A DNA stretch of 64,000 nucleotides from Alphaproteobacteria bacterium (lineage in GTDB: Bacteria; Pseudomonadota; Alphaproteobacteria; Micropepsales; Micropepsaceae), in contig WGNU01000001.1 in assembly GCA_016124385.1 (NCBI GenBank), positions 496,001 to 560,000 of the forward strand, in the 5' to 3' direction. Made by a program: the position numbers and the translations under genes. The notes under the pieces were generated by a model. That model saw only the letters and a list, made by a program, of their open reading frames with translations, was not told where the DNA came from and searched no databases. Below are positions 11,679 through 19,589 of the stretch, one piece after another (position 1 is the stretch's first letter; each line of letters starts with the position of its first letter).

Positions 11679-12428
11679 ATGCCCAAGACCCCACAAGCAA
11701 CGATGTCGCCGGCCGAGGCCGCCCGGGCTGCGCGGGCCCAGGAGGAGCAGGCGCGCGGCCGGCTGATGCGCAACTGGCCGCGCCGCCGCGCGGTCGATGC
11801 CAGCGCCGCGCTCCGCCACAGCCAGCGCGTCCAGCAATTGAAGATCGCGCTGCCGATCGGCGCCTTCGTCATCGTCGCTGCCGTGCTCGGTTTTTCCAGT
11901 GTCAATGGCGGCCGCGCGACGGTCGCGCTCACCTTCGACAAGATCGAGCGCGTCGAGGACGATCTGCGCATGATCGAGCCCAAGCTCACCGGCGTCGACG
12001 GCGAGGGCCGGCCCTATACCGTGACCGCCGAGGCCGCGCGCCAGATCCAGGGCGCGCAGGATCATGTCATCCTCTCCGGCATCGAAGCCGACATAACGCT
12101 CGAGGACGGCAAGTGGATCGCGCTATCGGCCGGCTCGGGCGAGCTTGACGGCAAGCAGAACATCCTCGACCTCGACGACGGCATCAGCGTCTTTTCCGAC
12201 ATGGGCTACGAACTGCGCACGCAGGCCGCCCAGGTGGATCTGAAGCAGGGCGTCGTGACCGGCGAGACGCAGGTCACCGGCCAAGGGCCGCTCGGCGTCA
12301 TCCACGCGAACGGTTTCACGATCAATCGGGCGATGAAGCAGGTAACATTCACTGACGGCGTCGAGACGACCTACATCCCGCCGCCGCATGAAGACGACCA
12401 GCTCGCCCAACAGGGAGAAAAGCCGTGA
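11679..12428 (+). CDS. lptC: LPS export ABC transporter periplasmic protein LptC
   Basis: This 249-residue bitopic protein has an Arg-rich cytoplasmic start, one membrane helix (about residues 56-74, KIALPIGAFVIVAAVLGF) and a periplasmic beta-jellyroll (LptC/OstA-like) with repeated short strands. It receives LPS from LptBFG and hands it to LptA. It starts 14 nt after kdsD and overlaps lptA by 4 bp, in the order conserved in proteobacteria. The N-terminal extension before the helix is longer than in E. coli LptC (191 residues). Confidence 0.9.
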   Translation: MPKTPQATMSPAEAARAARAQEEQARGRLMRNWPRRRAVDASAALRHSQRVQQLKIALPIGAFVIVAAVLGFSSVNGGRATVALTFDKIERVEDDLRMIEPKLTGVDGEGRPYTVTAEAARQIQGAQDHVILSGIEADITLEDGKWIALSAGSGELDGKQNILDLDDGISVFSDMGYELRTQAAQVDLKQGVVTGETQVTGQGPLGVIHANGFTINRAMKQVTFTDGVETTYIPPPHEDDQLAQQGEKP

Positions 12429-12976
12429 AGGCGCGAACATTCTTCAGTCTGGCGGCGGGCCTTGGCCTGCTGGGCGCGGTCGCGACCGCCGACGCGGCGA
12501 GCACGGAGACGGTCAATCCCTTCGCGGAGCTTTCGACCGGCAGCGATCAGCCGATCCACATCGCGGCCGACAGCACGCTCGCCGATTTCAACGAGCAGAC
12601 CGCGACCTATTCCGGCAACGTCGTCGTGACGCAAGGCGAGATGCGCCTGCGCGCGAACGAGTTGAAGATCTTCGCGCCGCGCGGCCGCATCGCGCGGATC
12701 GTGGCGAGCGGCGATGTCGTGCTCACCTCGCCCTCGGGCTCGGCCAAGAGCCCGACGGCCGTATATGACGTCGTGCCGCGCACGGTTGTGCTCTCGGGCG
12801 GCGTCATCCTGCAGCACGAGAACAACGTGATGCGCGGCTCCGAATTGGAAGTGAAGCTGGCGAGCGGTCAGGCGCGCCTCATCGCGCCGGACGGTGCGAA
12901 CGGCAAGCCGGGCCGCGTGCAAGGTCTGTTCGCCCCTGCCGCCAAGCCTCAAAAACCCGTTGCGCCCGGTGGCTAG
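12425..12976 (+). CDS. lptA: LPS transport periplasmic bridge protein LptA
   Basis: This 183-residue exported protein has a signal peptide (residues 1-24, ending GAVATADA) and an OstA/LptA jellyroll (QPIHIAADSTLADFNEQTA, ATYSGNVVVTQGEMRLRANE). It forms the periplasmic LPS bridge. The start is a GTG overlapping the lptC stop (GTGA), which indicates translational coupling. A Pro/Lys-rich tail closes the protein. lptB follows after 63 nt. Confidence 0.92.
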   Translation: MKARTFFSLAAGLGLLGAVATADAASTETVNPFAELSTGSDQPIHIAADSTLADFNEQTATYSGNVVVTQGEMRLRANELKIFAPRGRIARIVASGDVVLTSPSGSAKSPTAVYDVVPRTVVLSGGVILQHENNVMRGSELEVKLASGQARLIAPDGANGKPGRVQGLFAPAAKPQKPVAPGG

Positions 12977-13039
12977 GCTGTCCTCGCGTGACAACGCCTT
13001 TGCGTTCTTTAGGCAAACCTTAAGTGAGGATGAGGCCTT

Positions 13040-13831
13040 ATGACGAAGACCGCCGCTACGAACAAGGTCGCGAGCCAGCCCCAGGGCGGCCCGCAGCTTG
13101 TCTCGGAGAGCCAGGGCCTGGTCGTCACGCGGATCGGCAAGAGTTTTCGCCGCCGTCCCGTGGTGCGCGGGGTTTCCCTCTCGCTGAGGCGTGGCGAGGT
13201 TGTCGGATTGCTGGGGCCGAACGGCGCGGGCAAAACGACCTGCTTCTACATGATCACAGGTCTCATCCCCGTGGACTATGGAACGATCGAGTTGGATGGC
13301 GCGGACGTGACGGCATTGCCGATGTATCGGCGCGCCCGCATGGGCATCGGCTATCTGCCGCAGGAGGCCTCGATCTTCCGTGGGCTGACGGTTGAGGGAA
13401 ACGTCCGTGCGGTCGCCGAACTCGTCGAGACCGAGCCCGACCGCCGTACGCAGCTCGTCGAAGACCTGCTCGCCGAATTTTCGATCTCGCATCTGCGCCG
13501 CACGCCCGCGATCGCGCTTTCGGGCGGCGAGCGCCGGCGCGTCGAGATCGCGCGCGCGCTCGCCTCGCACCCCGCTTTTATTCTGCTGGACGAGCCCTTC
13601 GCCGGCGTCGATCCGATCGCGATCGGCGAGATCCGCGATCTCGTCGCCCACATGAAGGATCGCGGCATCGGCGTTCTCATCACCGATCACAACGTCCGCG
13701 AGACGCTCGACATCATCGATCGTGCCTACATCATTCACGATGGCCAGGTCCTCATGGAGGGCGCGCCGAAGGAGATCGTGGGCAATCAGGATGTCCGCCG
13801 GGTGTATCTCGGCGAGCGCTTTAGCCTCTAG
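13040..13831 (+). CDS. lptB: LPS export ABC transporter ATPase LptB
   Basis: This 263-residue ABC ATPase powers LPS extraction from the inner membrane. Visible motifs are Walker A GPNGAGKTT, the Q-loop GYLPQEASIF, the signature ALSGGERRR, Walker B ILLDEPFAGVD and the H-switch ITDHNVRE. The first 25 or so residues (MTKTAATNKVASQ...) are an extension relative to the usual ~240-residue enzyme. The ATG at 13040 has GAGG upstream. The membrane partners LptF and LptG are not in this window. The rpoN start lies 27 nt downstream. Confidence 0.95.
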   Translation: MTKTAATNKVASQPQGGPQLVSESQGLVVTRIGKSFRRRPVVRGVSLSLRRGEVVGLLGPNGAGKTTCFYMITGLIPVDYGTIELDGADVTALPMYRRARMGIGYLPQEASIFRGLTVEGNVRAVAELVETEPDRRTQLVEDLLAEFSISHLRRTPAIALSGGERRRVEIARALASHPAFILLDEPFAGVDPIAIGEIRDLVAHMKDRGIGVLITDHNVRETLDIIDRAYIIHDGQVLMEGAPKEIVGNQDVRRVYLGERFSL

Positions 13832-13857
13832 GGCCGGGACCGGCGGGGGCGGTAGCG

Positions 13858-15387
13858 ATGGCGTTGACACCGCGTCTGGAGCTCAGGCAGGGCCAGTCTC
13901 TGGTCATGACGCCGCAATTGCAGCAGGCGATCAAGCTGCTGCAGCTCTCCAATCTCGAACTGTCCGCCTACGTCGAGGAAGAGCTCCAGAAGAACCCGCT
14001 GCTTGAGCGTGACGAGCGGCCGGAAGGCGGCGAGGCCGAACGCGCGGCTGAGGCGCCGGCGGCGTCCACCGGCGGCGATCCGGTCGAGGCCGATGTCCAG
14101 CTCCGCGAGGACGTGCCGAGCGCGAGCGGCGATACGGCGCTCGATACGGAGTACGACAACGTCTATGCGGAAGATTCCGCGCATGATGCCGCGCCCGAGG
14201 CGGTGGTCGGCGCCGGCGCGATCGACTGGTCACGCGCGGGCGGCGGCGCGAATCGCCATGACGGCGATGAAATGGCGTTCGATGCGACGCTGACGCGCAA
14301 TCTCTCGCTGCATGATCACCTGACCGAGCAGATGCAGATTTCCGTGCCCGAAGGGCCCGATCGCCTGATCGCGGCCTACCTGATCGATATGGTCGATGAG
14401 GCGGGCTACCTTGAGGGCGATCTCCTCTCGGCGAGCGCGCGGCTCGGCGCTTCGATTGAGGACATCGAGCGCGTGCTGGCGATCCTGCAGACCTGCGATC
14501 CGACGGGTGTGTGCGCGCGCAGCCTGGCCGAATGCCTGAGCCTCCAGCTGCGCGAGAAGAACCGCCTCGATCCCGCGATGGTGACGCTCTTGGAGAACCT
14601 CGACCTGCTCGCCAAGCGCGATCTCGCCGCGTTGATGCGCCTGTGCGGTGTCGACGCCGAAGACCTGTCCGACATGATTGCCGAGATCCGCGCGCTGACG
14701 CCCAAGCCCGGTCTTCAGTTCGGCGGCGAGCCCGTGCAGCCGGTGGTCCCCGACGTCTTCGTGCAGGAGCGCAACGACGGCGCCTGGCATGTCGAGTTGA
14801 ACACCGACACGCTGCCCCGCGTGCTCGTCAACGGCCGCTACTATTCGCGCGTGACCGCCAAGGCGCGTTCGAAGGAAGAAAAGACGTACATTAGCGACTG
14901 CCTCAACAACGCGACGTGGCTCGTCAAAAGCCTCGATCAGCGTGCCCGCACCATCCTGAAAGTCGCGACTGAAATCGTCCGCCAGCAGGATGCGTTCCTC
15001 GCCAAGGGCGTCGCCCATCTCCGCCCGCTCAATCTGCGTATGGTCGCCGAGGCGATCTCGATGCACGAATCGACCGTCTCGCGCGTGACCTCCAACAAAT
15101 ACATCGCAACGCCCCGCGGTGTGTTCGAGTTGAAGTACTTCTTCACGTCCGCGATCGCTGCCACGGACGGCCGCGCGGCCCATTCCGCCGAGGCGGTCCG
15201 CCATAAAATTCGTGACTTGATCAATGCCGAATCCGCGCCTGATGTGTTGTCCGATGACAGGATTGTCGAGGTCCTGAAGGAGGCAGGCATCGATATTGCA
15301 AGACGCACGGTTGCAAAGTACCGCGAGGCGATGCGCATCCCTTCCTCAGTGGAACGGCGGCGCCAGAAGCTCGCGGCCCACGTTTAA
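13858..15387 (+). CDS. rpoN: RNA polymerase sigma-54 factor
   Basis: This 509-residue sigma factor for enhancer-dependent promoters has a Gln/Leu-rich region I (LRQGQSLVMTPQLQQAIKLL), an acidic variable region II (residues 50-140), the core-binding region III, a helix-turn-helix (MVAEAISMHESTVSRVTSNK) and the RpoN box ARRTVAKYRE near the C-terminus. It follows lptB and precedes hpf and ptsN, the classic cluster linking sigma-54 to the nitrogen PTS. The start ATG 13858 lies behind GGGGGCGGTAGCG. Confidence 0.97.
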   Translation: MALTPRLELRQGQSLVMTPQLQQAIKLLQLSNLELSAYVEEELQKNPLLERDERPEGGEAERAAEAPAASTGGDPVEADVQLREDVPSASGDTALDTEYDNVYAEDSAHDAAPEAVVGAGAIDWSRAGGGANRHDGDEMAFDATLTRNLSLHDHLTEQMQISVPEGPDRLIAAYLIDMVDEAGYLEGDLLSASARLGASIEDIERVLAILQTCDPTGVCARSLAECLSLQLREKNRLDPAMVTLLENLDLLAKRDLAALMRLCGVDAEDLSDMIAEIRALTPKPGLQFGGEPVQPVVPDVFVQERNDGAWHVELNTDTLPRVLVNGRYYSRVTAKARSKEEKTYISDCLNNATWLVKSLDQRARTILKVATEIVRQQDAFLAKGVAHLRPLNLRMVAEAISMHESTVSRVTSNKYIATPRGVFELKYFFTSAIAATDGRAAHSAEAVRHKIRDLINAESAPDVLSDDRIVEVLKEAGIDIARRTVAKYREAMRIPSSVERRRQKLAAHV

Positions 15388-15447
15388 GGCGAATCTGGCT
15401 GAGAATCAGGCCGAAAGAGGGACCAAAAAGCGGGCAGGCAAGGCCCG

Positions 15448-15476
15448 TTGACATTACGTAAGGCGCGCTCCTAAGG
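15448..15476 (+). promoter_or_regulatory. Candidate promoter for hpf-ptsN
   Basis: TTGACA (15448-15453), a 17-bp spacer and CTAAGG (15471-15476) resemble an alphaproteobacterial housekeeping promoter (TTGAC-N17-CTATAT type), about 108 bp upstream of hpf. It would allow hpf-ptsN to be expressed apart from rpoN. The call rests on motif only. Confidence 0.4.
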
Positions 15477-15583
15477 TCCGCGCGCCAAAGCCGCCTCGTC
15501 CTGGCCGGTTGCATGCCTGGTCGGCATGGAAGAGGGTCGGGAACCTCGCCGGGGGATGCGTAGCGGAGGGCTTCAGGCAGGGC

Positions 15584-16162
15584 ATGCAGATACAAGTCGT
15601 TGGCAAACAGATCGACATCGGCGACGCGTTGCGCGGCCACGTGCTCGAGCGGCTTGAGTCGGTGGTGGAGAAATATTTCGATCGCACCATTGACGGCACG
15701 GTCGCCTTCGCGCGGGACGGCAATGATTACCGGGCCGATTGTGCCGTCCATCTGAAGTCCGGCATGGTGCTGCACGCGCATTCGCGCTCGCCGGACATCT
15801 ACGCGAGCTTTGAAGGCGCGATCGAGCGCATGGAAAAGCGGCTGCGCCGCTATAAGCGCCGCCTGAAAGATCATCACGCGGCCGGCGCAGCGCCGGTAGT
15901 GTCGGCGGGTGATATCGTCATTGCCGCGCCGCGCGACGAAGACGTGGAGCCCGAAACGCTCGATCCGGTTGTCGTCGCCGAGAGCGCGACGCCGCTGCGC
16001 ACCTTGACGGTCGGCGAGGCGGTGATGCAGCTGGATCTGGCGGAAGTGCCTCTCGTTATGTTTCGCAATTCCGCGCACGGCGAATGGAATGTCGTCTATC
16101 GCCGCGCCGATGGTAATATCGGCTGGATCGATCCGCGCTTCGCGTCGAAATCTCAGTCTTGA
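15584..16162 (+). CDS. hpf: Long-form ribosome hibernation promoting factor
   Basis: This 192-residue protein dimerises 70S ribosomes in stationary phase. The N-terminal RaiA/YfiA domain runs from MQIQVVGKQIDIGDALRGHV to about residue 100 (RYKRRLKDHH). The C-terminal long-HPF dimerisation domain is PLVMFRNSAHGEWNVVYRR to the end (IGWIDPRF). The frame is open from 15509, but the domain begins exactly at ATG 15584. It lies between rpoN and ptsN as in many proteobacteria, with its own candidate promoter. Confidence 0.94.
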   Translation: MQIQVVGKQIDIGDALRGHVLERLESVVEKYFDRTIDGTVAFARDGNDYRADCAVHLKSGMVLHAHSRSPDIYASFEGAIERMEKRLRRYKRRLKDHHAAGAAPVVSAGDIVIAAPRDEDVEPETLDPVVVAESATPLRTLTVGEAVMQLDLAEVPLVMFRNSAHGEWNVVYRRADGNIGWIDPRFASKSQS

Positions 16163-16182
16163 GGAACGGGTAGGTCGCGACC

Positions 16183-16647
16183 ATGGATGTAAGTGATTTG
16201 GTCACGCCGCAGGCGATCGTCCCGCAATTGCGGGTCGCCGGCAAGAAGCAGCTTCTTCAGGAGCTGGCGAACCGTATCGCGCCGATGAGCGGCCTCGCGC
16301 CGCGCGTCGTCTTTGAGGCCTTGCTGGAGCGCGAACGGCTCGGCGCGACGGGTGTCGGCTCCGGCATCGCGATCCCGCATGCCAAGCTCGCCGGCCTCGA
16401 CCGCATCCACGGGCTCTTCGCGCGGCTGAACGAGCCCGTCGATTTCGACGCCATCGACGATCAGCCCGTCGATCTTGTCTTCCTTTTGATCGTGCCGGAG
16501 GCTGCCGGCGCCGATCATCTCAAGGCGCTGGCGCGGATTTCGCGCCTCCTGCGCAATCAGCAGACCTGCGAGAAGTTGCGCGCGGCGGAGGATGCCTCCG
16601 CGATCTACGCGCTCCTCACCGAAGCGCAGGCCTCCCAAGCCGCTTGA
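16183..16647 (+). CDS. ptsN: Nitrogen-regulatory PTS EIIA-like protein
   Basis: This 154-residue EIIA-Ntr domain is phosphorylated by the nitrogen PTS and regulates partner proteins rather than transporting sugar. The phosphoacceptor histidine is in GSGIAIPHAKLAG (around residue 66). VDFLFLLIVP-type strands (here VDLVFLLIVPEAAGADHLKA) fit the family. It is 21 nt after hpf. Its phosphodonors would be EI-Ntr (PtsP, not in the window) and the HPr encoded at 54923-55204. Confidence 0.95.
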   Translation: MDVSDLVTPQAIVPQLRVAGKKQLLQELANRIAPMSGLAPRVVFEALLERERLGATGVGSGIAIPHAKLAGLDRIHGLFARLNEPVDFDAIDDQPVDLVFLLIVPEAAGADHLKALARISRLLRNQQTCEKLRAAEDASAIYALLTEAQASQAA

Positions 16648-16725
16648 GCGCCGAGCGGCATTTGGGCCGCGCCGCCGAATATGCGACAAGCATTGCCTGA
16701 AGAAGGACGCAGGGGAGGGGAAGCC

Positions 16726-17238
16726 ATGCGCATTTTTCTGATCGCCGTCGGTGTCGTGATCGCCGCGCTCGTCGCGATCGCAGCCTTCGTGCCGCCGACC
16801 GGCCAGATCCGCACCGAGGTCGAGATCGCCGCGCCGCCGGTCGCTGTGTGGGCGGTTCTCACGTCCACCGCCGACTACAGGAACTGGAACCCCTTCATCA
16901 AAAGCGCGGACGGCCAATTCGCGGTCGGCAACACGGTTGCGATGGAAATGGAAACACCGGGCGGAACGCCGCTCTCGATCACGCCGACCATCGTCGTCCT
17001 CGACCCCCAGAAGGAACTGCGCTGGCAGGGCAGCCTCTTCTTGCCGCGTTTGTTCGATGGCGAGCACTATTTCATCCTCGAGGCGACTGAGACCGGCACG
17101 CGCCTCATCCATGGCGAGGATTTCAAGGGCCTGCTCATCCCGGTCGCGCGCGGTATCATCGAGGACGCGAGCCTCGGTTTCGAGCAGATGAACGAAGCGC
17201 TGAAGACCCGGGTGGAGGCGACCGGCCCCTTCAGCTGA
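16726..17238 (+). CDS. SRPBCC (START-like) domain protein with N-terminal membrane anchor
   Basis: A 170-residue protein with one hydrophobic N-terminal helix (residues 2-22) and a Bet v1/SRPBCC ligand-binding domain (EVEIAAPPVAVWAVLTSTAD, YRNWNPFIKSADG). Proteins of this kind bind hydrophobic ligands, but no ligand or pathway can be assigned. The ATG at 16726 is preceded by AGGGGAGGGG. An upstream ATG at 16681 has no ribosome binding site. It closes the rpoN-hpf-ptsN run, 78 nt after ptsN. Confidence 0.75.
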   Translation: MRIFLIAVGVVIAALVAIAAFVPPTGQIRTEVEIAAPPVAVWAVLTSTADYRNWNPFIKSADGQFAVGNTVAMEMETPGGTPLSITPTIVVLDPQKELRWQGSLFLPRLFDGEHYFILEATETGTRLIHGEDFKGLLIPVARGIIEDASLGFEQMNEALKTRVEATGPFS

Positions 17239-17264
17239 GGCCGGCCGCAAGAAGGCGAGCGCCG

Positions 17265-17531
17265 TCAGTGGACGCTGACGGGCTCCATCTCGTTCTGGCG
17301 CGCGACCAGGAACGCTGCCTCGCGGTTATCGAGCACGGCCATGCGCTCGCCGTTCGCGGCGTGAACCGCAAAGAGGCGCACGCCCGCCGGCACCGAAGCA
17401 TCTACGGCGACCGCGCCCTCGGCCTGAAGCTGCGTGAGGGCGACTTCGCGCACATAGACCATCCTGGGCGCGCCGAGCAGTGCCAAGGCCTCCGGGGTGA
17501 TGTCGCGGATGGTGGTATCGGTATAGCTCAT
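17265..17531 (-). CDS. DUF1150 family protein, Hsp20 partner
   Basis: This 88-residue protein (MSYTDTTIRDITPEALALLG...) matches what I know of DUF1150 proteins, which occur directly downstream of small heat-shock genes in alphaproteobacteria. Its function is unknown. Strong Shine-Dalgarno GGAAGGAG precedes the ATG at 17531, four nucleotides after the hsp20 stop. It is therefore expected to be co-expressed with Hsp20 under heat stress. Confidence 0.82.
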   Translation of the reverse strand: MSYTDTTIRDITPEALALLGAPRMVYVREVALTQLQAEGAVAVDASVPAGVRLFAVHAANGERMAVLDNREAAFLVARQNEMEPVSVH

Positions 17532-17535
17532 GATC

Positions 17536-17997
17536 TTAACGCTCCTTCCCCGCAGCCAGGGTCTGTGAGGGTGAACGTTTGGGCGCCTGTCCGGTTGCAA
17601 TTGGGATCGATTTGACGACGCTTTCCGCTTTTGGCCGTTGCAGCTCGATATTGAGCAGGCCATTGGCGAGCGCCGCGCCCGTCACGTTCAATCCATCGGC
17701 CAGCAGGAACACCCGCTGGAATTGACGCGCCGCGATCCCGCGATGCAGGAACGTGCGCTCGCCGTCCTCCGGACTTTTGCCCCGGATGAGGAGTTGATTT
17801 TCCTCGACCGTCACGGCGAGGTCGTCGGCGCTGAAACCGGCCACGGCGAGCGTGATCCGGTAAGTATCGCCGGCGAGCTGCTCGATATTATAGGGGGGAT
17901 AGCTTTCGCCCGCCCCTTTGCTGAGGCGGTCGAGCGTGCGTTCCATCTGGTCGAAGCCCAGCAGGAACGGGCTGTTGAAAGCGGCCATCCGATTCAC
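17536..17997 (-). CDS. Small heat-shock protein, Hsp20/IbpA type
   Basis: This 153-residue alpha-crystallin chaperone holds unfolding proteins. The crystallin domain spans about residues 35-130 (YNIEQLAGDTYRITLAVAGF, LLIRGKSPEDGERTFLHRGI, GLLNIELQRP). The start was set at GTG 17997 because AAGGAGGG lies nine bases upstream; the ATG at 17988 (MAAFNSPFLLGFD) is too far from that site. The open frame continues upstream but overlaps a sigma-32-like promoter and a structured leader, so a longer protein is unlikely. It is the first gene of a pair with DUF1150. Confidence 0.9.
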   Translation of the reverse strand: MNRMAAFNSPFLLGFDQMERTLDRLSKGAGESYPPYNIEQLAGDTYRITLAVAGFSADDLAVTVEENQLLIRGKSPEDGERTFLHRGIAARQFQRVFLLADGLNVTGAALANGLLNIELQRPKAESVVKSIPIATGQAPKRSPSQTLAAGKER

Positions 17998-18005
17998 GAG
18001 CCAAA

Positions 18006-18019
18006 GCCCTCCTTGAGGC
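18006..18019 (-). promoter_or_regulatory. Hairpin over the hsp20 ribosome binding site (possible RNA thermometer)
   Basis: On the minus strand the Shine-Dalgarno AAGGAGGG lies in GCCTC-AAG-GAGGGC, which can fold with one bulged G and so hide part of the site. The leader from the predicted start (about 18087) to 17998 is about 90 nt and contains two further GC hairpin candidates. ROSE-type thermometers control small heat-shock genes in rhizobia. The ROSE consensus is not clearly present here, so this is inference. Confidence 0.3.
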
Positions 18020-18093
18020 ACCTTAAGCGACGGGTCCCGTTGGGCACCCAGTTTCGTTCGTCCAGCCCTGACATGCGGCACTAGACCTAACCT

Positions 18094-18122
18094 ATGTGGG
18101 GTGCCGGTTTGCCCAGATCAAG
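18094..18122 (-). promoter_or_regulatory. Sigma-32 (RpoH)-like promoter of hsp20
   Basis: Read on the minus strand: CTTGATC, a 14-bp spacer, then CCCCACAT. This matches the heat-shock consensus CTTGAAA-N14-CCCCATNT in spacing, with a single mismatch in the -10. It lies about 95 bp upstream of the hsp20 start codon. Confidence 0.6.
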
Positions 18123-18227
18123 CAGGCCGGAAACCCTTGCCAGATCGGCCCGTTTTGGGGGAATTTGCCGCCCGGCGGTTGGGACCCGCCCTGCGTCTTG
18201 AGCCCCGAAATATCCTGTGAGGCGGTC

Positions 18228-19589
18228 ATGGTCCGCTCCGATGAAGGATCGGCGAGCGATCGCGCGAAGGCGCGCCTCTCATCGGCGTTCCGCGAGGAGG
18301 AACGTAGCGGCCTCATGATCGCCGCGCTCGTGCGGGCGATGATCCTCTTCGCGGCGGCGTTCTATCTGGCCTTGCAATCAAGCCTGACCGGCCTGCCGTT
18401 CTGGGGGCTGCTCGGCAGCGTCCTCAGCCTCGCGATGCTCGGGCTCCTCCAATATTTGCTGCCGCGCTTCGGCATCAACCCGCCCTGGCAGAAATTCCTC
18501 TTCATGGCGCTCGACTGCGCGACCATGGCGATGATCTTCATGACCGAGCTCAGCCGCCTCGGCACCAATGTGCCGCCCGGCATGATCATCCGCGACGGCG
18601 GCATCCTCTTCTTTTCGGTCTTTCTGGTGCAGGCGGCCTTCAGCTTCTCGCCCTCGCTCGTGCTGTGGACGGGCGGCTGCGTCATCGCGGCCTGGACGGC
18701 GGTGATGCTCGATGCCGTCTATGATCCCCGCACGACCGCGGAATGGTGGACGCCGAGCCTGGAGCAGATCCCCCTCTATTTGCAGAAATATTCGAACCCC
18801 GCCTACCTGCCGATCTCCAAATGGTTCTTCGATGTCTTCTGCACGGGCCTCGTCGCGATCGGTCTGAGCTTTGCCGTGGCGCGCCAGCGCCGGCTGGTCG
18901 TCGCGATGGCGGAGAACGCGCGGGCGCGCGCCAATCTCGCGCGCTATTTCTCGCCCATGCTGGTCGATGCGATGGCGGCGCGCGATGACCCGTTCGGTCA
19001 GGTGCGCCGCCAGCATGCGGCCGTGTTGTTTGCGGATCTGCGCGACTTCACGACGTTCGCCGAGGCGAACACGCCCGAGCGCGCGATGGAGCTGCTGCGC
19101 GAATATCACGCGATCACCGAGGATGAAGTCTTCGCGGCCGGCGGTACGCTCGACAACATCATGGGCGACGGTCTGATGGCGACCTTCGGCGTGCCCGAGC
19201 CGACGGGCGACGACGCGGCGCGCGCGCTGGCCTGCGCCCGCTCGATGCTGGTTGCGCTCGATCGCTGGAACGCAGAGCGGCGCCGCGCCGGCGGGCCGAT
19301 GGTCCGCTACGGCATCGGCATCCATTGCGGGCCGGTCGTGCTCGGCGATGTCGGCAGCGAGCGCTCCTCGGCCTTCGTCGTCGTCGGCGACACGGTGAAC
19401 ACCGCGAGCCGCCTTCAGGCCTTGACGAAGGAGCTCGGCGTCCGGCTTGCCGTGAGCGCGCAGATCCTTCAGGCGATCGAGCGCGACCCGACGCCCAAGC
19501 CCGCCAAGCTGATCGAGGATCTCCACGCCTTGGGCGAGCAGCGTCTGCGCGGCCGCGAGGGCGCGGTGGAGGTGCACGTCCTCGCATGA
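18228..19589 (+). CDS. Membrane-bound class III adenylate/guanylate cyclase with atypical specificity residues
   Basis: A 453-residue protein with about six membrane helices in its first 240 residues and a C-terminal class III cyclase domain. The metal-binding aspartates are present (VLFADLRDF, Asp270; IMGDGLMATFG, Asp314), as are the transition-state Asn and Arg (GDTVNTASRL). However, the usual adenine-selecting Lys is Asn310, and the partner Asp/Thr is Val384, so the nucleotide used (ATP, GTP or another) is uncertain. ATG 18228 follows GAGG; an open frame upstream to 18096 overlaps the hsp20 promoter region. The stop overlaps the pabB start (ATGA). Confidence 0.9.
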   Translation: MVRSDEGSASDRAKARLSSAFREEERSGLMIAALVRAMILFAAAFYLALQSSLTGLPFWGLLGSVLSLAMLGLLQYLLPRFGINPPWQKFLFMALDCATMAMIFMTELSRLGTNVPPGMIIRDGGILFFSVFLVQAAFSFSPSLVLWTGGCVIAAWTAVMLDAVYDPRTTAEWWTPSLEQIPLYLQKYSNPAYLPISKWFFDVFCTGLVAIGLSFAVARQRRLVVAMAENARARANLARYFSPMLVDAMAARDDPFGQVRRQHAAVLFADLRDFTTFAEANTPERAMELLREYHAITEDEVFAAGGTLDNIMGDGLMATFGVPEPTGDDAARALACARSMLVALDRWNAERRRAGGPMVRYGIGIHCGPVVLGDVGSERSSAFVVVGDTVNTASRLQALTKELGVRLAVSAQILQAIERDPTPKPAKLIEDLHALGEQRLRGREGAVEVHVLA

